DNA from: Oleiharenicola sp.
Lineage (GTDB): Bacteria; Verrucomicrobiota; Verrucomicrobiia; Opitutales; Opitutaceae
NCBI GenBank assembly: GCA_025363455.1
Contig: JANYDW010000007.1
Location: 81,861-145,860, forward strand
DNA: 64,000 nucleotides
Direction of reading: 5' to 3'
Below the pieces are notes generated by a model, which did no database searches, had not been told where the DNA came from, and was given only the letters and a program-made list of their open reading frames with translations. How positions within the stretch are numbered: position 1 is the first letter of the stretch; each line of letters starts with the position of its first letter. Shown here in pieces: positions 40,447 through 48,427 of this stretch. Made by a program: the position numbers and the translations under genes.

Positions 40447-42057
40447 TTATTTGGCCGGCTTGGCCTTCCAGACCTCGAGCAATCCGGGTGAGGCTTGGTC
40501 ACGGATACCGTTGTCGGAGAGCAGATCGTCCGTTGCGGCCACCATGTCGCTGCGAGGGAAGATCAGGGTCTCGCCCCGGCCCGCGAACTCGAAGGTAAGG
40601 AATTCGTCCTTTGAATCACGGAGCACCTCGACGAGGTGCCGGAGGTTCTTGATTGTGACACCGTTGACCGCGCGTACGACCCGGGACATGGGACTGTCGT
40701 AGCCCTTCGCGAGCTTGTGCGGGAAGAATGGCGAGGAGACGACCACCAGTTCCTCATCGGGAAAGGCGGGCTTGTCGGCTCGCCGCGTGATGAGCGGGCT
40801 GCCCACGAAAGACAGGCCGAGAAGGGCCCGGGCGTTGTTGCTAAGTGGGCCGACAAAGAGCGCGGTCCCGGTGGAAAAGGCCAGCGGTCCAAGGATGAAG
40901 TAAGTTGGATATTTCCCGGCCAGGTCCTCGACCAACATGGGTCGCGAGGTCGGGACCGGCAGATTGATGGTCATCGTTTTTTGGGCGCGCAGGACGGTGA
41001 GTGGCACGGTGCCGTTTCGGGCGATACTTTGGATCAGATACATGAATCGCACCCGCAGGTTTGACCCCAGCTTGACCATGCCCTCGTTGTCCACCGTTGT
41101 GTCGCCGATTTTGGTGATCACATCCCAGGCCTTGAGCGGGTAGGCCGGATCCGTGGAGTCCGTTTCCTGCACGACCATCCCCTCGGCCGATTTGTCGAGT
41201 TTGAGAAAGGCGCGCAACGCCGGGTTCTCGAGGGTCTGCAGCGAGTCGAACATCGCCGGTTTTCCGTCATACCGGCCGTCGGCGATATCCTGGAGAAAGA
41301 GTGCGATTTCCTCACAGGGAATGATGTAACCGATGTTGTCCGCGCCGCCGAGGCGGCTGAAGGCCAGGCCGATCATCTGGTCGCCGGCCAGGGCGGGACC
41401 GCCGCTGTTGCCGGGGTTGATGGCGGCGTCGATCTGGATCCGCAGGCCGGAGGTCGGATAGTTGTAGGGGGCGAACTCGATGCGCGAGACGATCCCTTTG
41501 GTGATCGAAAGGCTCGTGCCTCCGGTGGGAAAGCCGTAGACCATGACCGCATCCTTCACCGCGGGCAGGGCCTTGGCCCGAACGAGTGCGGGATGAGTGG
41601 CGAAGAACGACTCGTCCTCGAGCTTGAGCACGGCGAGGTCGATGCCCGGGGCGACAAACTCGACCGTGGCGGGAAGTTTGTCGCCGGACTGGTTGGCCTG
41701 CACCTGCACCTGGCTGGCGTAGAGTGCGACATGGGCGTTGGTGAGGATGCGGTTACCCTCAATGACCACACCCGTGCCGCTGATCTCGTTCGGGGCCTGC
41801 TTGCTCCAAGGCTTGAAGGGGTCCGGATAACGCATCGTCGCGAAAACCTTGACGACGGAATTTTCCACCATCGGGTCGGGCGTGGCGGCAGGTGCGGTGA
41901 CCGCCACCGGCGCTGGCGCCATCGCGGGTGAAGGCGTGGTAGCCGGCGCGACGGCAGATTTAGGTTTGGCTTCCGCCGCGCGGGCGCAAGGGCCGGCCGC
42001 CAGGGCCAGAACAAAAGCGAAGACACAGGTTTGCCGGCGATGGAATCGGTTGCGCAT
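40447..42057 (-). CDS. Deg/HtrA-type serine protease with PDZ domains
   Basis: The 536-residue periplasmic protease has a signal peptide (about 1-28), a Pro/Ala linker, and a trypsin-like domain with His109 (ILTNAHV), Asp140 (GIDLAVLKL) and Ser218 (NPGNSGGP), so it should be active. One PDZ-like region (about 275-360; AWDVITKIGDTTVDN) and a long C-terminal region with a second PDZ-like segment (VVRAVNGVTIKNLRHLVEVL) follow. The overall layout is closer to plant Deg9-type than to E. coli DegP. Role: protein quality control in the envelope. Confidence 0.88.
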   Translation of the reverse strand: MRNRFHRRQTCVFAFVLALAAGPCARAAEAKPKSAVAPATTPSPAMAPAPVAVTAPAATPDPMVENSVVKVFATMRYPDPFKPWSKQAPNEISGTGVVIEGNRILTNAHVALYASQVQVQANQSGDKLPATVEFVAPGIDLAVLKLEDESFFATHPALVRAKALPAVKDAVMVYGFPTGGTSLSITKGIVSRIEFAPYNYPTSGLRIQIDAAINPGNSGGPALAGDQMIGLAFSRLGGADNIGYIIPCEEIALFLQDIADGRYDGKPAMFDSLQTLENPALRAFLKLDKSAEGMVVQETDSTDPAYPLKAWDVITKIGDTTVDNEGMVKLGSNLRVRFMYLIQSIARNGTVPLTVLRAQKTMTINLPVPTSRPMLVEDLAGKYPTYFILGPLAFSTGTALFVGPLSNNARALLGLSFVGSPLITRRADKPAFPDEELVVVSSPFFPHKLAKGYDSPMSRVVRAVNGVTIKNLRHLVEVLRDSKDEFLTFEFAGRGETLIFPRSDMVAATDDLLSDNGIRDQASPGLLEVWKAKPAK

Positions 42058-42173
42058 GGGTCCGTCACCAATGAACCAATGCGGGAAAAAGACCAGTCCG
42101 GTATTGGGGGGCGGGGGGGCCGGCTGATTAATGTAGGCTGACAGCCAGCCCGGCTTCGCCCATCCTCCGGGCC

Positions 42174-43850
42174 GTGAAGACCCAGAGAATTTCCGGCCAG
42201 ATCGTGGACCTGCGGACCCGACGCATTTATCCCGGGGTGGTCGAGTGGGCCGGCGGCCGGATCACGCGGATCGGCGCCGATGCCGGGGTGCGCGAGCGGC
42301 AGTTCATCGCGCCGGGTTTTGTCGACGCCCATATCCATATCGAGAGCTCACTCCTGCCGCCGGCAGAATTTGCGCGCTGGGCCGTGGTGCACGGCACCGT
42401 GGCGACGGTTAGCGACCCGCACGAGATTGCCAACGTGTTGGGCGTGCCGGGGGTCGACTACATGATCCGCGAGGCCCGGCGCTCGCCCTTCAAGTTCAAC
42501 TTCGGGGCCCCGTCGTGCGTGCCGGCCACGACCTTCGAGACCGCCGGCGCCGCGCTGGACGCCCGGACCGTTGCGCGGCTCCTGGCCCGGCCCGAGATCA
42601 AGTATTTGAGTGAGGTCATGAATTTTCCCGGCGTGCTCGCTCGCGACGCTTCGCTGCTCGCCATGATCACGGCGGCGAAAAAACACGGCAAGCCGGTCGA
42701 TGGCCATGCGCCGGGCCTGCGCGGGACGGCCGCTGCCCGGTACGCCGCGGCGGGCATCACGACCGACCATGAGTGCTTCACGCTGCCCGAGGCTCTGGAC
42801 AAACTGAAGGCGCACATGAAAATCCTGATTCGCGAGGGCTCGGCCGCGCGAAACTTTGCCGCGCTGGCCCCGCTGGTGCGGTCGCATCCAGCGCAGGTGA
42901 TGTTCTGCAGCGACGACCTGCATCCCGATTTGCTGATGGTGCGGCACCTCGACGAGCACGTGCGCCGCGCCCTGCGCGCCGGGGCTGACCGGTTCGACGT
43001 GCTGCGCTGCGCCTCGGTCAATCCGGTGGAGCACTACCATCTGGATGTCGGTCAGCTGCGCGTGGGCGACCCGGCGGATTTCATCGTGTTCGAGGGTTGG
43101 AAGAATCTGAAGGTGCGACGCACTTACCTGCGCGGCGAACTCGTCGCGCGCGATGGCCGGAGCCTGCTGCCGCGCCAGCCGGCTAAAACTCCGAACCACT
43201 TTAAGGCAAGGCCGAGAAGAGTGGGGGATTTTGCTTGTAGGGCGGCATCTCCGAATGCCGCCAAGGCGGGGTTCGGAGACCCCGCCCTACAGCTCAACGT
43301 CATTGAGGCCCTCAACGGCCAGCTGATCACGCACCATGGGCGGGAAGCCCCGCGCATTGTGGGGGACGCCGTGGGTTCGGATGTCAAACGCGACCTGTTG
43401 AAAATTGCCGTGATCAACCGCTATTCGCCGGCGGCGCCGGTGGCCATCGCCATAATCAAGGGCTTCGGGCTCAGGGCCGGAGCCATTGCCTCGTCGGTGG
43501 CGCATGATTCCCACAACATCGTGGTGGTCGGCGTGGACGACGCCTCGCTTTGCGCCGCCGCCAACCTGGTGATCAAGGCGCGCGGCGGGCTCAGCGTGGT
43601 CGGACGCGGGCGGCGGGCCGTCTTGCCGCTACCCATCGCAGGACTGATGTCGGATCGAGACGGCCGGGTCGTGGCGCGGCGTTACACACAGCTGGATCGG
43701 ATGGCCAAGGTCCTGGGCTCGAAACTCGATGCTCCCTTCATGACCCTTTCCTTCATGGCCCTGCTCGTCATACCCGATTTGAAACTGAGCGACCGGGGGC
43801 TCTTCTCGGCTGCGTCGTGGGGGTTCGTTCCGGTCGCGGCGCCGGCCTGA
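42174..43850 (+). CDS. ade: Adenine deaminase, with repeat insertion
   Basis: The 558-residue amidohydrolase converts adenine to hypoxanthine. Motifs: GFVDAHIHIESS (metal site), SDPHEIANVLG, VDGHAPGL, TDHECFT and VMFCSDDLHPD. The C-terminal domain has SVAHDSHNIVVVG and GGLSVV. Residues about 355-372 (starting ACRAASPNAAKAG) are encoded by a complete GTAGGGCGG palindromic repeat inserted in frame at the inter-domain region, lengthening the protein without a stop. Start is GTG. It is divergent from the Deg protease. Confidence 0.92.
   Translation: MKTQRISGQIVDLRTRRIYPGVVEWAGGRITRIGADAGVRERQFIAPGFVDAHIHIESSLLPPAEFARWAVVHGTVATVSDPHEIANVLGVPGVDYMIREARRSPFKFNFGAPSCVPATTFETAGAALDARTVARLLARPEIKYLSEVMNFPGVLARDASLLAMITAAKKHGKPVDGHAPGLRGTAAARYAAAGITTDHECFTLPEALDKLKAHMKILIREGSAARNFAALAPLVRSHPAQVMFCSDDLHPDLLMVRHLDEHVRRALRAGADRFDVLRCASVNPVEHYHLDVGQLRVGDPADFIVFEGWKNLKVRRTYLRGELVARDGRSLLPRQPAKTPNHFKARPRRVGDFACRAASPNAAKAGFGDPALQLNVIEALNGQLITHHGREAPRIVGDAVGSDVKRDLLKIAVINRYSPAAPVAIAIIKGFGLRAGAIASSVAHDSHNIVVVGVDDASLCAAANLVIKARGGLSVVGRGRRAVLPLPIAGLMSDRDGRVVARRYTQLDRMAKVLGSKLDAPFMTLSFMALLVIPDLKLSDRGLFSAASWGFVPVAAPA
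43237..43290 (+). repeat. GTAGGGCGG-type palindromic repeat inside ade
   Basis: GTAGGGCGGCATCTCCGAATG ... and GGCGGGGTTCGGAGACCCCGCCCTAC fold as two hairpins within matching ends (GTAGGGCGG/CCGCCCTAC). Its 54 nt are exactly 18 codons, so the ade frame is kept. Confidence 0.85.
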
Positions 43851-43881
43851 GCGGAAAGGAGACGGAACACCAAAGTGATTG

Positions 43882-43962
43882 TTGTAGGAGCCTGTTTACA
43901 GGCGATTCGAAACTCGCGCCGACCGGCAACGTTCTGGATCGCTTGTAAACAAGCTCCTACAA
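43882..43962. repeat. TTGTAGGAGC-type inverted repeat (REP-like)
   Basis: 25-nt imperfect arms: TTGTAGGAGCCTGTTTACAG and the matching TGTAAACAAGCTCCTACAA end. It lies between convergent ade and methyltransferase genes. GTAGGAGC...GCTCCTAC ends are typical of REP elements. A related element is at 60259-60317. Confidence 0.85.
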
Positions 43963-43973
43963 CCCGCACAATT

Positions 43974-44579
43974 TTATTCCTGGATCGAGGTGCGGCGGCG
44001 TTCCTGCCAGCGCTCGCGGCCGGCGAAAATGGGCAGCGAGTCGTTCACGGGCTCATCCTTCACGAGGAGAAAATAGCGTGAGAACAAGTCATCCGCAGTG
44101 CCCCACGCAAAGCCGTAGGGCGGTCCCTCGGAGAGGACCGGTTTTTTGTAGTAGTAGTAGCCGATCAGCAGGCCGCGGTATTTAAGCAACTGGGCCAGGC
44201 GGTCACGGTAAGTCTGGCGGCGGTCGGGCAGGATGGAACACACAAACGCCCGTTCGTAGATCAGGTCGAAGGCCTCACCGGGGAAATCATACTGGAAGAA
44301 GTCACCGAGCAGCACGTTCTTGGCGAGATCGGGGCCGACCATGCGTTTGGCGCGGTCCACCGCGAAGGGCGAAAAATCGATGGCGGTGACTTCATAGTCC
44401 GCCTCGGCAAAGGCTTGGATTTCGTAACCCGAACCGCAGCCGGGGATGAGAACCTTCGCGCCGCGGCCTTTCTTTTGCAGAAATTCCTTCAAATCAGCGG
44501 GAACGCCGTCGAAATCCCAAGGAGTATCATCCTTCAGGTAGCGTGAATTCCAGAACTCCGGGTGGTTTGGCGTCGACAT
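43974..44579 (-). CDS. SAM-dependent methyltransferase, TPMT family
   Basis: The 201-residue enzyme has the thiopurine methyltransferase-type N-terminus FWNSRYLKDDTPWDFDGVP, then the SAM motif VLIPGCGSGYEIQAFAEADY (motif I), VTAIDFSPFAVDRAK and FDLIYERAFVCSI. Family members methylate small thiols or halides; the natural substrate here is unknown. It stands alone on the minus strand. Confidence 0.88.
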   Translation of the reverse strand: MSTPNHPEFWNSRYLKDDTPWDFDGVPADLKEFLQKKGRGAKVLIPGCGSGYEIQAFAEADYEVTAIDFSPFAVDRAKRMVGPDLAKNVLLGDFFQYDFPGEAFDLIYERAFVCSILPDRRQTYRDRLAQLLKYRGLLIGYYYYKKPVLSEGPPYGFAWGTADDLFSRYFLLVKDEPVNDSLPIFAGRERWQERRRTSIQE

Positions 44580-44700
44580 CTCGTTCGTTAAACAGGGGAA
44601 ATAATCGGGAGGTTGTAAACCTGATTGCTCAACCGGCGTGCAATTTCCCGCTTTTGACAGCGGATTTGCCAGGTTGGCCAGCCGGTAATGAGAAGGCGGG

Positions 44701-46674
44701 TCAGTGGCCGGATATCCGGTCTGAAACGGGGGTCACGCCGGCGGCCTCGGCGGCAAGACCGAGCCTGAGCAGGTGCTCGATCCGAGGCGCATCATAGACG
44801 CAGCCAGCCCAGCTGCCGCCGCTGGCATTTTGCAAGGCGGACCAGAGACGGGTGTCAGTCGGGACATGGGGATTGGGCTGGAGACCGGGATGAGTGGGAC
44901 GGGCGGCGAATTCAGGCGCGGGGACCGACACGACGTCGACCGAACCCTCGAGGTTGATCGTGTCGACCCGCAGGCGGATCCGGTCGCCGTCGCGCAACTT
45001 CCCGATCGGACCGCCGGCCCAGGCCTCGGGACTGATATGGCCGATGCACGCGCCGGTGGAGACGCCGGAGAAACGTCCGTCGGTAATCAGCGCGATGCGC
45101 GAACCCTCCTTCACGTGCTTCAGGGCCGAGGTGACTTGGTAGGTCTCGGGCATGCCGCAACCAGGGCCGATACCGGCGAGCACCATGACGTCGCCCGGTT
45201 TCACCGTGCCGGCCTTCAGCGCCGCGATGGCTTGTTGCTCGCTGACGAAAACCCGGGCCGGGCCCTCATGCAAAAACAACCCATCGGGTCCGATGAGCGC
45301 CGGGGCGATGGCGGTGCTCTTCACCAGCGCACCCTCGGGCGCAAGGTTGCCCCGAAGAAAAGTGACGGTGCGGGTCAGACCCCGCTCGCCGGCCCGGGCG
45401 GCCGACATGATGACGTTGTCCGGGTCGATGCCATCGAGGGCACGAAGCTTCTCGCGCAAGCGTGTGCGGCGTTCACTCTTCTCCCACCATATCAGGTTTT
45501 CGCCGAGGGAGCGGCCAGTGACGGTGCGGGCGTCGAGCTTCAGCAAACCGAGGTCGCGGAGATGGAGCATCGCCTCAGGCACGCCGCCGGCAAGGTAGAC
45601 CTGCACGGTGGCGTAGTGCTGCGGGCCGTTGGGGAGGGAATCCACGAGTCGTGGCACGGCGCGGTTGATCCGCGCCCAGTCTTCGACCGTCGGGCGGCGC
45701 AGCCCGGCGGCGTGGGCGATGGCGGGTATATGCAGCACGAGGTTGGTCGAGCCGCCGAAGGCCGCATGGCAAACCATGGCGTTGTGGATGGCGTCATCGG
45801 ACAGAAAGTCGCGGGTGGTGGTGCCGGCGAGGTCGAGCGCGAGGAGGGCGCGGGCGGAGCGGCGGGCGACGTCGCGCCAGATTTCCGAGCCGGAAGGGGC
45901 GAGGGCGGCGTGGGGCAGGGAGAGCCCGAGCGCCTCGGCCACGACCTGGCTGGTGGCGGCCGTGCCCATGAACTGGCAGCCGCCGCCCGGCGAGCCGCAG
46001 GCTTTGCAGCCCATCTCTGCGGCGTGCTCGAGCGAAATCTCGTCGCGGGCGAATCGCGTGGCCAGGGTCTGGACCTTGCCGGTGTCCTCGGCCTCCTCGG
46101 CCAGCAGCGTGACGCCGCCCGGCACGAGGATGGTCGGCAGGTCGGGCGAACCGGCGAGGGCCATGAGCATCGCGGGCAGGCCTTTGTCGCAAGTGGCGAT
46201 GCCGAGCACTCCGCGGCGGGTGGGCAGGGAACGGATCAGGCGGCGCAGAACGATGGCCGCGTCATTGCGGTAAGGCAGGCTGTCGAGCATGCCGTTGGTT
46301 CCGTTGGTGCGGCCGTCGCAGGGGTCGCTGACATAGCCGGCGAAAGGAATGGCCTTGGCGGTGGTGAACTCCCGCGCGGCCTCCTGCATCAGCAGGCCGA
46401 CTTCCCAGTGGCCGGTGTGATAGCCCAGCGCGATGGGCGAGCCGTCGGGTGCGCGAATCCCGCCCTGGGTGCTAAGGATGAGGAACTGTTTGCCGAGCAT
46501 CGCGGCAGGCGACCAACCCATGCCCGCATTCTGGGTCCAGCCGAAGAGCTCGCCGCTCGACATGCGACGGAGCCGGTCGGCGTCGAGCGGCAGACTGCCG
46601 GCCGGGCCGGGAGCGGTCGTGCGCAGCGTATAGATCGCGTCGTTGCCGGAATCGAGGATGGGGTCGCGGCTCAT
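44701..46674 (-). CDS. Sugar-acid dehydratase, IlvD/Edd superfamily (YjhG/YagF-like)
   Basis: The 657-residue protein belongs to the dihydroxy-acid dehydratase superfamily, longer than IlvD and like YjhG/YagF D-xylonate dehydratases. Iron-sulfur cysteines are visible in [16 protein letters not shown] and [19 protein letters not shown]. The C-terminal part has [14 protein letters not shown] and [21 protein letters not shown]. It would remove water from a pentonate such as D-xylonate or L-arabinonate to give the 2-keto-3-deoxy acid. The FAA-fold gene just upstream on the same strand fits the next dehydration. The ATG at 46674 is chosen; sequence upstream is repeat-derived. Confidence 0.85.
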   Translation of the reverse strand: MSRDPILDSGNDAIYTLRTTAPGPAGSLPLDADRLRRMSSGELFGWTQNAGMGWSPAAMLGKQFLILSTQGGIRAPDGSPIALGYHTGHWEVGLLMQEAAREFTTAKAIPFAGYVSDPCDGRTNGTNGMLDSLPYRNDAAIVLRRLIRSLPTRRGVLGIATCDKGLPAMLMALAGSPDLPTILVPGGVTLLAEEAEDTGKVQTLATRFARDEISLEHAAEMGCKACGSPGGGCQFMGTAATSQVVAEALGLSLPHAALAPSGSEIWRDVARRSARALLALDLAGTTTRDFLSDDAIHNAMVCHAAFGGSTNLVLHIPAIAHAAGLRRPTVEDWARINRAVPRLVDSLPNGPQHYATVQVYLAGGVPEAMLHLRDLGLLKLDARTVTGRSLGENLIWWEKSERRTRLREKLRALDGIDPDNVIMSAARAGERGLTRTVTFLRGNLAPEGALVKSTAIAPALIGPDGLFLHEGPARVFVSEQQAIAALKAGTVKPGDVMVLAGIGPGCGMPETYQVTSALKHVKEGSRIALITDGRFSGVSTGACIGHISPEAWAGGPIGKLRDGDRIRLRVDTINLEGSVDVVSVPAPEFAARPTHPGLQPNPHVPTDTRLWSALQNASGGSWAGCVYDAPRIEHLLRLGLAAEAAGVTPVSDRISGH

Positions 46675-46692
46675 GGAAGACAGACAATCATT

Positions 46693-46804
46693 GGCCACGA
46701 AAAACACAAAAACCATTCGTCCTGCTGCGTGAATAAGCCCGTGCGCCTATAGGCGCGGTCAAGGTGCAACCGGCGGCCAATTTTTTGTGACTTTTTGTGG
46801 CTAA
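46693..46804. repeat. GCCACGAAAAACACAAAAA / TTTTTGTGGC inverted repeat
   Basis: TTGGCCACGAAAAACACAAA at the left is answered by TTTTGTGACTTTTTGTGGCT at the right. The centre holds a perfect 14-bp palindrome GCGCCTATAGGCGC (46743-46756). It fills the gap between the FAA-fold gene and the dehydratase. A fragment (TTTTTTGTGGCTAA) recurs at about 57311. Confidence 0.75.
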
Positions 46805-46816
46805 CACTGCCTTGGC

Positions 46817-47644
46817 TCAGGCCACGGTGTTCACCAACGTGCCGATGGGTTCGATCGTGATGCAGATCTCATCGCCGGATTGCAGGGTGAACGAATCGGG
46901 CGGCACGACGCCGGTGCCGGTCATGAGATAGGCGCCGCGCGGGAAGGAATTATCGCGGAAGAGGAACTCGGCCAGTTCGGGAAAGGTGCGCTTGATCTGG
47001 CTGATCTGGGTCGAGCCGGTGAAGACGGCCGTGCCCGCGCGGTTGATGGCGATGGCGATCGTCGTGGTGGGCGGGAGGGGCGCGTCGGTGATGAGCAGGC
47101 AGGGCCCGAGGGCGGTGGAACGGTCGTAGACCTTGGCCTGCGGGAGGTAGAGCGGGTTCTCGCCCTCGATGTCACGCGAACTCATGTCATTGCCGATGGT
47201 GTAGCCAAAGATGCGGCCGTGCTGGTTGATGGCCAGCGTAAGTTCGGGCTCCGGGACGTTCCATTTGGAGTCGCCGCGGATGCGTACCGGAGTGCCGGGC
47301 GCCGCCACGCGGTGCGGTGTGCCCTTGAAGAACAACTCGGGGCGCGCGGCATTATAGACCTTGTCGTAGAACGTGCCACCGCCGGCGTCCTTGGACTCCT
47401 CCATGCGGGCCGTGCGGCTGCGGAGGTAAGTGACGCCCGCGGCCCAGACTTCCTGCGTCCCGATGGGCGCGCCGGGATTGGCCGGCAACGTGGCTGACAT
47501 GCCGGACATCCACGCATTGCGGATGAGCGCGGTCGGGTCGGTCGCGGTGAAGAGGGCATCGAGGGTCAGCGGAGCGGCGGGACGGCGAACCGTGCCTTCC
47601 TGGACCAGAAGCAGACCTTGGGAATCGGTGAAAACGCGGATCAT
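46817..47644 (-). CDS. Fumarylacetoacetate hydrolase-fold protein, likely 2-keto-3-deoxy-sugar-acid dehydratase
   Basis: The 275-residue protein has the FAH fold: AAGVTYLRSRTARM, the acidic metal ligands in NVPEPELTL, and GYTIGNDMSSRDIEGENPLYLPQ as a landmark block (about 170-190), then YDRSTALGP. In Weimberg-type pentose oxidation, FAA-fold enzymes such as XylX turn 2-keto-3-deoxypentonate into alpha-ketoglutarate semialdehyde. Its place directly upstream of a pentonate-dehydratase-like gene on the same strand supports that role, though no aldehyde dehydrogenase is in view. The ATG at 47644 is preferred over 47662. Confidence 0.82.
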   Translation of the reverse strand: MIRVFTDSQGLLLVQEGTVRRPAAPLTLDALFTATDPTALIRNAWMSGMSATLPANPGAPIGTQEVWAAGVTYLRSRTARMEESKDAGGGTFYDKVYNAARPELFFKGTPHRVAAPGTPVRIRGDSKWNVPEPELTLAINQHGRIFGYTIGNDMSSRDIEGENPLYLPQAKVYDRSTALGPCLLITDAPLPPTTTIAIAINRAGTAVFTGSTQISQIKRTFPELAEFLFRDNSFPRGAYLMTGTGVVPPDSFTLQSGDEICITIEPIGTLVNTVA

Positions 47645-47663
47645 GGGAGGGAATACAGACACC

Positions 47664-47811
47664 CATACAGGGGAATTTGTCCAGCCGGGGGTGAGGGCCT
47701 CCCCCGGTATCTTGCACTAATTGTCGACGGGACGGGCGGCCCGCCGGGATTGACCTCAGGAGGAGGCGATTTGTGCCGATAACGGGCCAGGACAAACCCT
47801 ATCCCTGTATG
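47664..47811. repeat. 148-bp segment with inverted ends
   Basis: CATACAGGG (47664-47672) is matched by CCCTGTATG (47803-47811), and inner TTGTCCAGCC resembles the complement of GGCCAGGACAA. A palindrome CCGGGGG/CCCCCGG lies inside. The right end includes the ATG of the next gene. It could be a small non-autonomous element or a divergent regulatory region. Confidence 0.45.
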
Positions 47812-48357
47812 AAAGCCCCCCGCCATGCCGGCCTCTTGCTCGTTTGTGTCAGCTGTCTGCTGACGCTGCGCGCCGCCGATGAAGCGAGCGTGAAAGTGCA
47901 AGCCAGCCGCAGCCTCTCGCTCGCCGTAGTTGATCTCGACCGCAAGAACGCCGCCAGCGACCAGCTCACTGAGGCCTTCAAGGAGAGCCTGAGTTTCGAG
48001 ATGAGCCAGCGCTGCAAGATGCCGACGCCGATCAAGCCGATCAAGTTGGATGCCTCGCGCGCGGGCTGGGGCCTTGGCACCGGGGTCTATGATGTGGCCG
48101 TCGTGGTCGGGGGTGCCGTACCCAAGGCCATGATCAGTTCCGATTTCACCATCATCAAGGCCGTGCCGGTTTCGGGGGATCCGAAGCGGGTGGTCAGCCT
48201 CGTCACCCGGAACGAGGATCCCGGTCTGGCCAAACTCCTGAACGAGTCGTTTCCCGAAGCCCTGAAGGGGCCGTTTTTCCAGAGAGCACTGATGCGCTAC
48301 AGCGGTGCGCCCGAAACGGAAGGGATCGAGTGGAAAGTCGCTGGCCTCGGCAATTAA
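47809..48357 (+). CDS. Exported protein of unknown function
   Basis: The 182-residue product has a signal peptide (MKAPRHAGLLLVCVSCLLTL, cleavage near RAAD). The mature part has an alpha/beta pattern with DLDRKNAASDQLTEAFKESL, GVYDVAVVVGG and LAKLLNESFPEAL. That pattern (helix with acidic residues, then 'YDVAV') loosely recalls family 3 solute-binding proteins, but it is only half their length. I do not assign a function. The ATG at 47809 is chosen because it opens the signal peptide; 47773 would add 12 unrelated residues. Confidence 0.65.
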   Translation: MKAPRHAGLLLVCVSCLLTLRAADEASVKVQASRSLSLAVVDLDRKNAASDQLTEAFKESLSFEMSQRCKMPTPIKPIKLDASRAGWGLGTGVYDVAVVVGGAVPKAMISSDFTIIKAVPVSGDPKRVVSLVTRNEDPGLAKLLNESFPEALKGPFFQRALMRYSGAPETEGIEWKVAGLGN

Positions 48358-48427
48358 TTTGCTGCCCGGGCGGTGGTCTTGGGGAGAAGCGGATTGCACG
48401 GTGGGCGCAATCGTCTAGGTTTCCGGC

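Noticed and set aside
44773..46752. 659-codon plus-strand frame opposite the dehydratase gene
   Set aside because: It is the antisense shadow of a gene with clear IlvD/Edd motifs; its sequence is Gly/Arg/His-rich with no recognisable domain.
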